NCBI GenBank assembly: GCA_015767395.1 | Contig: JADWMI010000181.1 | Coordinates: 1 to 5,294, forward strand | DNA from: Bacteroidota bacterium | Lineage (GTDB): Bacteria > Bacteroidota > Bacteroidia > Flavobacteriales > Flavobacteriaceae | Length of the DNA stretch: 5,294 bases | Direction of reading: 5' to 3' | Shown: in pieces, positions 1 to 4,177 of the stretch | How the letters are laid out: the number at the start of each line of letters is the position of its first letter | Position numbering within the stretch: the stretch's first letter is position 1 | Notes under the pieces: generated by a model | What the model was told of the DNA's origin: nothing | What the model saw: the letters and a program-made list of their open reading frames with translations, nothing else | The model's database searches: none | Made by a program: the position numbers and the translations under genes

Positions 1-4
1 AAAT

Positions 5-83
5 AAAGCAGCGGTAATAATACTTCATGATAATACTACAGTTTTGGGGACTATTTTCTCAAGGTATTAATTACTGCTGCTTT
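5..83. repeat. Long imperfect inverted repeat at the left edge, possible terminator
   Basis: The arms at 5-23 and 64-83 pair over about 19 bp, with one G-T wobble (13 with 75) and one bulged A (69), around a 40-base loop. A run of five Ts (81-85) follows on the plus strand, and a short T-rich stretch follows on the minus strand. It lies 8 bases beyond the stop of the possible 59-aa minus-strand ORF, so it could terminate that transcript or one arriving from the left. The loop is long for an intrinsic terminator, so it could also be the footprint of a small palindromic element. The pairing is seen directly; the role is inference. Confidence 0.45.
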
Positions 84-91
84 TTAATGAA

Positions 92-271
92 TTATATAAT
101 TACATGGGTAGAAGGAGTGCTTACCTTCCCATTAGAATTAATGTAATCAAAACCAGGTATTAAAGTGTTAATATGCATTTTTTGGCAGGTTTTTTTTAAT
201 TTTTTAGCACTATTTTTAATTAATTTTAAATGAGTGGTCTGTTGAATTTTTTTTAAAGAAGTTGATTTCAT
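92..271 (-). CDS. Possible small lysine-rich protein, 59 aa, unknown function
   Basis: An ATG at 269-271 opens 59 codons ending in TAA at 92-94. I do not recognise the product. The N-terminal half is strongly basic (for example LKLIKNSAKKLKK at residues 15-27) and could form an amphipathic helix. The C-terminal third is neutral and contains IPGFDYINSNGK (38-49). There is one cysteine (29), no signal peptide and no membrane segment. It lies downstream of the CAP lipoprotein gene on the same strand, with 58 bases between that gene's stop and this start. A CCCCACAA motif shared with the lipoprotein leader sits 39 bases upstream of the ATG. In DNA this AT-rich a 59-codon ORF can arise by chance, though stop codons are frequent enough to make it uncommon. 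Coding status is unproven. Confidence 0.38.
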   Translation of the reverse strand: MKSTSLKKIQQTTHLKLIKNSAKKLKKTCQKMHINTLIPGFDYINSNGKVSTPSTHVII

Positions 272-298
272 AATACGTTTTTTAGTTTATAATAATTA

Positions 299-314
299 AC
301 AACTTTCAAGTTGT
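299..314 (-). terminator. Weak hairpin after the CAP lipoprotein gene
   Basis: The arms ACAACTT (299-305) and AAGTTGT (308-314) form a 7-bp perfect inverted repeat starting 15 bases past the lipoprotein stop codon. Read on the minus strand it is followed by AT-rich sequence, not a clean T-run, and only two pairs are G-C. It is at best a weak terminator, and transcription could continue into the 59-aa ORF. Its right arm overlaps the CCCCACAA motif at 311-318. Confidence 0.3.
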
Positions 315-329
315 GGGGATCTGCAAAAT

Positions 330-836
330 TTATTTTGAAATAAATATTTGTGTAAAGTAATTTCTATCAGTGGTTTTACATTTTTCGGTTGAAATTCCAA
401 AATGTGTGTATTTTGGGTTTTCAATAACTGCCTTGTGCCCTTCGCTATTTAACCATCCGTTTACAGCCCCTTGCGCAGAACTATAACCATAGGCAACATT
501 TTCTCCTACTTTCTTGGCATTGGCTTTTTCCATTAGGATTTGTGAACGTTTTTGAAAATTATCATGACTTATTTCTCCAGTTTCAATCATGTAATTTGTA
601 TGATCATCTGCAGTGTTGGAAACAATATCTAATGGTTTTAAATCTGAAAGGCCTATGCTTGCTCTGTGCTGATTTACCAATTCTAATATTTCAGATTCTA
701 TTGCTGAATATGATGCATCAGAAGTTAAAACCTCACTTGATGCATCAAAATATATTCCGTCATCTTCATTAGAACAAGAAAACAATATAAAACTAAAAAA
801 GGCGATGATAGTTATTTTAAGTTGTGAGGTTTTCAT
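330..836 (-). CDS. CAP/SCP-domain lipoprotein, probably surface-exposed
   Basis: This is a 168-aa protein with a short lipoprotein signal peptide: basic N-terminus, hydrophobic core at residues 8-19, and lipobox L18-F19-S20 before C21. Residues 22-26 (SNEDD) are acidic, resembling the lipoprotein export signal that sends Bacteroidetes lipoproteins to the outer face of the outer membrane. A linker to about residue 45 is followed by one CAP (SCP/PR-1, YkwD-like) domain, about 47-168. Visible family features are the LVNQHRASIGL first helix (53-63), H91 in SHDNF, GENVAYG (111-117, with E112), W128 and H134 in WLNSEGH, the FGIS strand (146-149) and the YFTQIF end strand (160-165). The domain is complete and about the usual bacterial size. 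Bacterial CAP proteins are common, but their biochemical roles are poorly known; no substrate can be named. The ATG at 834-836 gives the signal peptide directly. It is preceded by a tandem CCCCACAAA duplication, not a Shine-Dalgarno sequence. It may be co-transcribed with the possible 52-aa ORF upstream. Confidence 0.92.
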   Translation of the reverse strand: MKTSQLKITIIAFFSFILFSCSNEDDGIYFDASSEVLTSDASYSAIESEILELVNQHRASIGLSDLKPLDIVSNTADDHTNYMIETGEISHDNFQKRSQILMEKANAKKVGENVAYGYSSAQGAVNGWLNSEGHKAVIENPKYTHFGISTEKCKTTDRNYFTQIFISK

Positions 837-837
837 T

Positions 838-854
838 TTGTGGGGTTTGTGGGG
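838..854 (-). promoter_or_regulatory. Tandem CCCCACAA leader motif in front of the lipoprotein start
   Basis: On the minus strand the bases just before the lipoprotein ATG contain two copies of CCCCACAA (847-854 and 838-845), 9 bases apart. The second copy ends one base before the start codon. The same 8-mer recurs at 1052-1059 and 311-318. It occupies the place of a ribosome binding site, although Bacteroidetes genes generally lack a Shine-Dalgarno sequence. The repeat is seen directly; a role in translation or binding of a regulator is inference. Confidence 0.4.
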
Positions 855-871
855 TTATTTAATATCTTAGG

Positions 872-887
872 TAGTGAGCTGTCACTA
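872..887. repeat. Small perfect inverted repeat upstream of the lipoprotein gene
   Basis: TAGTGA (872-877) and TCACTA (882-887) flank a GCTG tetraloop. The hairpin lies 35 bases upstream of the lipoprotein ATG and overlaps the stop codon of the possible 52-aa ORF. It could be an operator or an element of the leader RNA. Nothing further can be said from sequence alone. Confidence 0.3.
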
Positions 888-1043
888 GGTTTGTTGAATG
901 ACTAAATGGGTATTTAACGGGGTGTAATTAAAATCATCAAGTTCAATTTTAAAAAAAGAACTTGATGATTTTTCCTTCCTTTGAATTAAGAAGTTGGGGT
1001 TGATTAAAATTTTAAAACGATATAGAATCTGATTAAAATTCAT
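885..1043 (-). CDS. Possible small protein or leader peptide, 52 aa, unknown function
   Basis: An ATG at 1041-1043 opens 52 codons to a TAG at 885-887. I do not recognise the product. It starts MNFNQILYRFKILI, partly hydrophobic with basic residues, followed by a serine run (SSSS, residues 26-29) and the more polar IELDDFNYTPL (33-43). There is no clear signal peptide. Two things support it: a candidate promoter at 1079-1111 would begin the transcript about 30 bases before this ATG, and a CCCCACAA motif lies 8 bases upstream of the start, as it does near the lipoprotein start. The lipoprotein follows 48 bases downstream, so this could be the first ORF of a two-gene unit or a leader peptide. 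Against it: a 15-bp perfect hairpin lies inside the reading frame, and an ORF of this length is not rare by chance in AT-rich DNA. Confidence 0.3.
   Translation of the reverse strand: MNFNQILYRFKILINPNFLIQRKEKSSSSFFKIELDDFNYTPLNTHLVIQQT
930..972. terminator. Strong 15-bp hairpin, terminator or attenuator candidate
   Basis: The arms at 930-944 and 958-972 are perfect reverse complements (core AATCATCAAGTTC) around a 13-base A/T loop. On the plus strand the right arm runs into a five-base T-tract (969-973). On the minus strand the left arm runs into TTTTAATTAC. Neither strand has an established gene ending here, and the neighbouring peptidase has its own terminator. It could therefore terminate a short RNA from the candidate promoter at 1079-1111, or attenuate transcription into the lipoprotein gene. 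The pairing is certain; the function is inference. Confidence 0.55.
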
Positions 1044-1051
1044 ATTACTTG

Positions 1052-1059
1052 TTGTGGGG
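1052..1059 (-). promoter_or_regulatory. CCCCACAA motif, third occurrence
   Basis: On the minus strand CCCCACAA ends 8 bases before the ATG of the possible 52-aa ORF, and falls inside the leader of any transcript from the promoter proposed at 1079-1111. It matches the tandem copies at 838-854 and the copy at 311-318. Confidence 0.35.
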
Positions 1060-1078
1060 TTTTTGATGCTTTACAATG

Positions 1079-1111
1079 TAAATATAGAAAAACATTTTAA
1101 AATAAACAAAA
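1079..1111 (-). promoter_or_regulatory. Candidate Bacteroidetes-type promoter for the 52-aa ORF and lipoprotein
   Basis: On the minus strand TTTTG (1111-1107) is followed after 20 bases by TATATTTA (1086-1079). This matches the -33 TTG and -7 TAnnTTTG elements known for Bacteroidetes sigma factors at a normal spacing, with one mismatch in the last -7 base. Transcription would begin near 1072. A palindrome, TTTAC-N3-GTAAA at 1070-1082, overlaps the -7 element and the expected start site and could be an operator. Confidence 0.42.
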
Positions 1112-1139
1112 TAATTTACCATTTATTGATTAAATCACG

Positions 1140-1232
1140 CCATTTATGGCTATAAAAATGCTATTTGTATGGATAAACAATATATTTGTATGGAAAACAA
1201 ATACTGTTTGTATGGTGTTTTATACCATTTAT
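1140..1232. repeat. Array of TTTGTATGG direct repeats with related CCAT motifs
   Basis: Three identical TTTGTATGG copies lie at 1164-1172, 1185-1193 and 1207-1215, spaced 21 and 22 bases apart, about two helical turns. The first two are embedded in a longer near-duplicate (TATTTGTATGGA plus AAACAA). A degenerate palindromic copy, CCATTTATGG, is at 1140-1149, and ACCATTTATT occurs at 1224-1233 and again at 1118-1127. The array sits just upstream of the candidate promoter at 1079-1111, where activator sites are often found. It contains no convincing ORF. The repeats are seen directly; the regulatory role is inference. Confidence 0.5.
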
Positions 1233-1267
1233 TTATGTAAAAATGTATTTTGAAATAGGCTATTTCA

Positions 1268-1309
1268 CAAAAAAAAAGCGAAATGTATTTCAATTTCGCT
1301 TTTTTTTTG
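1268..1309. terminator. Strong near-symmetrical terminator after the M3 peptidase gene
   Basis: A perfect stem pairs C plus nine A's and GCGAAAT (1268-1284) with ATTTCGC plus nine T's and G (1293-1309) around an 8-base loop. On the minus strand the hairpin begins 13 bases past the peptidase stop codon, and its T-run forms the 3' side. This is a classic intrinsic terminator. The A-run and T-run are mirrored, so it should also stop transcription coming from the left on the plus strand. Confidence 0.88.
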
Positions 1310-1322
1310 ATGTAAGGTATTC

Positions 1323-3353
1323 TTATTTTAAAAGTCCAGCTCGTTTTAGTAAAGCAGTATTTGTAGGTTTTTTTCCTCTGAAATTTTCATATAATTTCAT
1401 TGGCTTATCAGTCCCTCCTTTTTCAAGAATGTTTGACTTTAGTTTTTCAGCAGTTTTCTTGTCAAAAATACCATTTTCTAAAAATAGTTCAAAAGCATCG
1501 GCGTCTAAAACTTCGGCCCACTTGTATGAATAATAACCTGAAGAATAACCTCCTTGAAAAATATGTGAAAATGCAGTACTCATACAATTATCTTTTACAT
1601 CTGGAAATAATTGTGTGTTTTTAAAAGCTTCAGTTTCAAATTCTTTTACATTTGTTATGGCGTTAGGATCATTTGCATGCCATTTCATATCTAACATTCC
1701 AAAGCTAAGCTGACGCAATGTTTGCATACCTTCTAAAAAGTTAGAAGATTTTTTTATTTTATCAATAAAATCCATTGGTATAATTTCATTGGTTTCAAAA
1801 TGCTTGGCAAATAAATTTAAAGCTTCTTTTTCGTAACACCAGTTTTCTAATAACTGACTTGGAAGCTCTACAAAATCCCAAAAAACATTGGTTCCTGATA
1901 AACTAGGATAAGTAGTATTTGCTAACATACCATGTAAGGCATGTCCAAATTCATGAAATAGCGTTGTAACTTCGTTAAAAGTTAATAAGGAAGGCTTGGT
2001 TTCTGTTGGTTTGGTGAAATTACATACGATAGATATATGTGGTCTAGAATTTTTACTGTCCTTTATCCATTGTCCTTTGAATGAAGTCATCCAGGCACCA
2101 TTTCGTTTCCCTTTTCTTGGAAAAAAATCGGCATATAAAATAGCTGTATAATTACCTGATGTGTCAGAAACTTTATAAGTTTTAACATCTTCATGGTATT
2201 TGTCAATTGTATCGATTTCTTCAAATACCAAATCAAATAATTTGTTGGAAATATTAAAAACACCATCAATTACGTTTTCTAATTTAAAATAGGGCTTTAG
2301 TTGTTCCTCATCAAAATCAAATAATTCTTTTTTTAATTTTTCAGAATAATAGGCGCTGTCCCATTTTTCTAATTGATCTATACCATCTTTTTTTGCAAGT
2401 TTGGTAAGTTGATCCAATTCTTTTTTTGCAGCAGGCTTTGCTTTTGGTAATAAATCATCCAAAAAGTCATTTACACTTGCTGGGTTTTCGGCCATTCGCT
2501 CTTCTAAAACAAAATGAGCGTGTGTTTTATAACCTAATAAATTGGCTCTTTTATGGCGTAATTTCACCAAGTTTAATACAATTTCCTGATTGTCAAATTC
2601 ATTGTTTTGAAAAGATTTTGCACCTGCGGCTATGGCAATTGATTTTCTGAGTTTTCTGTTGTTGGCATAGGTTACAAAAGGAATATAACTAGGGTAATCT
2701 AAAGTGAAAACCCAACCTTCTTTATTTTTCTCTTTGGCTGCCATTTCTGCAGCTTCAATAACACCTTCAGGCAATCCTTTTAGATCTTTTTTATTGGTTA
2801 AATGAAGTTCATAAGCATTTGTTTCAGCCAAAACATTTTCGCCAAATTTCAATTTCAACTTAGAAAGTTCGGTGTCAATTTTGCGTAATGCTGTTTTGTC
2901 TACTTCATTTAAATTGGCCCCGTTTCTAACAAAACTTTTGTATTTTTTTGTTAATAGCGTGTCTTGTTCTACCGATAAATTCAAATCATTTTTACCATTG
3001 TAAATGAATTGAACTCTTTTAAAAAGGTCTTCATTTAAAGTAATGTCATTTGAAAATTCCGTAAGCATTGGAGAAACTTCTTGTGCTATTTTTTGAATTT
3101 CATCACTGGTTTCAGCTGAATTTAAATTGAAGAAAATACTTGAAATACGATCTAGAATTTGTCCGCTAAAATCTAAAGATTCAATAGTGTTTTCAAAAGT
3201 TGGAGTTTCTGTATTGTTAATTATGGTGTCAATTTCTTGTCTTGCCAATGCGATACCTTTTATAAAAGCTGGCTTAAAATGCTCGTTTTTTATAAGAGAA
3301 AAAGGTGCAGTTGAAAAAGACGTGTTAAATATTTCTAATAAAGGATTATTCAT
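1323..3353 (-). CDS. dcp: M3-family zinc metallopeptidase, peptidyl-dipeptidase Dcp type
   Basis: This 676-aa protein is complete, close to the roughly 680 aa of E. coli Dcp and oligopeptidase A. The catalytic core is HEFGH at 467-471: zinc ligands H467 and H471, general base E468, and third ligand E496 in DFVELPSQ, at the 29-residue spacing of the family. The HIFQGGYSSGYYSY segment (597-610) carries the tyrosines that in M3 enzymes bind substrate. The N-terminal helical region (1-200) and segments such as EEQLKPYFKLENV (349-361) and TLFHEFGHALHG (464-475) look closer to Dcp, which removes dipeptides from peptide C-termini, than to oligopeptidase A (PrlC). That subfamily choice rests on remembered sequences. 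There is no signal peptide, so it is probably cytosolic and involved in peptide turnover. The ATG at 3351-3353 yields the usual N-terminus. It is apparently transcribed alone, with a strong terminator after it. Confidence 0.95.
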   Translation of the reverse strand: MNNPLLEIFNTSFSTAPFSLIKNEHFKPAFIKGIALARQEIDTIINNTETPTFENTIESLDFSGQILDRISSIFFNLNSAETSDEIQKIAQEVSPMLTEFSNDITLNEDLFKRVQFIYNGKNDLNLSVEQDTLLTKKYKSFVRNGANLNEVDKTALRKIDTELSKLKLKFGENVLAETNAYELHLTNKKDLKGLPEGVIEAAEMAAKEKNKEGWVFTLDYPSYIPFVTYANNRKLRKSIAIAAGAKSFQNNEFDNQEIVLNLVKLRHKRANLLGYKTHAHFVLEERMAENPASVNDFLDDLLPKAKPAAKKELDQLTKLAKKDGIDQLEKWDSAYYSEKLKKELFDFDEEQLKPYFKLENVIDGVFNISNKLFDLVFEEIDTIDKYHEDVKTYKVSDTSGNYTAILYADFFPRKGKRNGAWMTSFKGQWIKDSKNSRPHISIVCNFTKPTETKPSLLTFNEVTTLFHEFGHALHGMLANTTYPSLSGTNVFWDFVELPSQLLENWCYEKEALNLFAKHFETNEIIPMDFIDKIKKSSNFLEGMQTLRQLSFGMLDMKWHANDPNAITNVKEFETEAFKNTQLFPDVKDNCMSTAFSHIFQGGYSSGYYSYKWAEVLDADAFELFLENGIFDKKTAEKLKSNILEKGGTDKPMKLYENFRGKKPTNTALLKRAGLLK

Positions 3354-3373
3354 AATGATGCATTATTTTTTTG

Positions 3374-3403
3374 TAAAGATATTAATTTTAGTTGCTTTTG
3401 CAG
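3374..3403 (-). promoter_or_regulatory. Weak candidate promoter for the M3 peptidase gene
   Basis: On the minus strand CTG (3403-3401) and TATCTTTA (3381-3374) are 19 bases apart, a two-mismatch fit to the Bacteroidetes TTG and TAnnTTTG elements. The implied leader would be about 12-15 bases long. It is placed where a promoter is expected, but the match is poor. Confidence 0.22.
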
Positions 3404-3481
3404 GGGTTTTAAAGTTGAGATAAAAAGTTAAAATTACAGGTTGAAATGTTAAAATTTGAAAATGAAATACCTTAAACCCAT

Positions 3482-3688
3482 TTGTTACGTTATATACCTA
3501 CTAATGCAGAAATTTTGATTATGGGAGCAAAAAATTTAAATGAAAAAGTCGAAGAGTATTCAAATTTAAAATTAATGAAAAATAATAGAACTATAGAAAA
3601 GCTACTTATCAATACAGTAATTCCAAAGTTTACTTTTAAAAATAACAAAGGTGAAATAGTAAAGCCTAAAACTGGAGTTTCCTTTTAA
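3482..3688 (+). CDS. Doubtful 68-aa ORF, possible gene remnant, unknown function
   Basis: This is the only plus-strand ORF not lying over another gene. It opens at TTG 3482; a more credible start is ATG 3521, giving 55 aa. The sequence looks protein-like (charged segment LNEKVEEYSNLKLMK near residues 19-33, then VIPKFTFKNNKGEIVK at 46-61). The latter faintly recalls the APxFTLKNxxGxxV entry strand of TlpA/AhpC-type thioredoxin-fold proteins, but no CxxC follows because the ORF ends there. The same frame continues upstream past a single TAA (3473-3475) for another 16 codons, which would fit a decayed fragment of a longer gene. Its stop overlaps the purE stop tail to tail (shared bases 3686-3687), and no terminator separates them. 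No promoter was found. It could equally be chance in AT-rich DNA. Confidence 0.3.
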   Translation: MLRYIPTNAEILIMGAKNLNEKVEEYSNLKLMKNNRTIEKLLINTVIPKFTFKNNKGEIVKPKTGVSF

Positions 3689-4170
3689 GCTTTAAGTTCT
3701 TCAGAGCCTTTTATTACTTTTATTTTTAATTCTTCTTTGTATTGCAAGATTTTATCAAGTATTGTTTTGTTTGAACTGCCAATTATTTGTGCGGCTAAGA
3801 TTCCTGCGTTTTGTGCACCGTCCAAAGCAACAGTCGCTACAGGTACGCCTGCTGGCATTTGAAGAATAGATAAAACCGAATCCCAGCCATCAATAGAATT
3901 TCTTGATTTTACAGGAACACCAATAATAGGTAATGGACTCAATGAAGCAACCATTCCCGGTAAATGAGCTGCGCCTCCGGCACCAGCTATTATTACAGAT
4001 ATACCACGATTATGAGCGTTTTTGGCATAGTCAAATAATTTTTCAGGAGTTCTGTGGGCTGAAACAATATCAACCTCAGTTTCAATATCAAAACTTTTTA
4101 AAATATCTACAGCTTGCTGCATAATTGGAAGGTCAGAAGTACTTCCCATAATAATTCCTACTTTGCTCAT
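3685..4170 (-). CDS. purE: N5-carboxyaminoimidazole ribonucleotide mutase (PurE class I)
   Basis: PurE moves the carboxylate of N5-CAIR from N5 to C4 to give CAIR in de novo purine synthesis, in the cytosol. The 161-aa protein is full length for class I PurE. Signature segments are present in order: the phosphate-binding MGSTSD (8-13), SAHRTP (37-42) with the catalytic-type H39, the glycine-rich AGAGGAAHLPGM (62-73), GVPVKS (84-89) and the QMPAGVPVATV region (104-114). The presence of PurK directly upstream shows this is the mutase that works on PurK's product, not the class II AIR carboxylase found without PurK. The gap from the purK stop is 7 bases, so the two are surely co-transcribed. I found no clear terminator after purE; its stop codon overlaps that of the convergent ORF at 3482-3688. 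Confidence 0.97.
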   Translation of the reverse strand: MSKVGIIMGSTSDLPIMQQAVDILKSFDIETEVDIVSAHRTPEKLFDYAKNAHNRGISVIIAGAGGAAHLPGMVASLSPLPIIGVPVKSRNSIDGWDSVLSILQMPAGVPVATVALDGAQNAGILAAQIIGSSNKTILDKILQYKEELKIKVIKGSEELKA

Positions 4171-4177
4171 AATATGC

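Noticed and set aside
2..70. Plus-strand frame open from base 2 to TAA at 68-70 as a partial gene
   Set aside because: Only 22 codons are visible and no family can be recognised, so it is kept as part of the inverted-repeat finding and not called as a CDS.
542..772. 76-codon plus-strand ORF inside the CAP lipoprotein gene
   Set aside because: It is antisense to a clear CAP domain and has no signature of its own.
886..893. TAGGTTTG as a plus-strand -7 promoter element
   Set aside because: It matches TAnnTTTG, but there is no -33 TTG at proper spacing and no plus-strand gene downstream.
1001..1040. Direct repeat TGATTAAAATT at 1001-1011 and 1030-1040
   Set aside because: It is an 11-base AT-rich repeat within the possible 52-aa ORF, easily a chance match at this composition.
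1158..1253. 31-codon plus-strand ORF with repeated FVW across the TTTGTATGG array
   Set aside because: Its residues simply reflect the DNA repeats, and there is no independent sign of coding.
1186..1533. 115-codon plus-strand ORF running from the repeat array through the terminator into the peptidase 3' end
   Set aside because: It crosses a strong terminator and is antisense to conserved peptidase codons. The phenylalanine- and lysine-rich text is what poly-A/T DNA yields.
2087..2650. 60- and 74-codon ORFs within the peptidase gene (minus 2087-2269, plus 2426-2650)
   Set aside because: They are shadow frames of a complete, conserved metallopeptidase.
3127..3423. 98-codon plus-strand ORF over the 5' end of the peptidase gene
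   Set aside because: Most of it is antisense to the well-supported peptidase, with no family features; only the last 22 codons lie in intergenic DNA, and they are noted separately.
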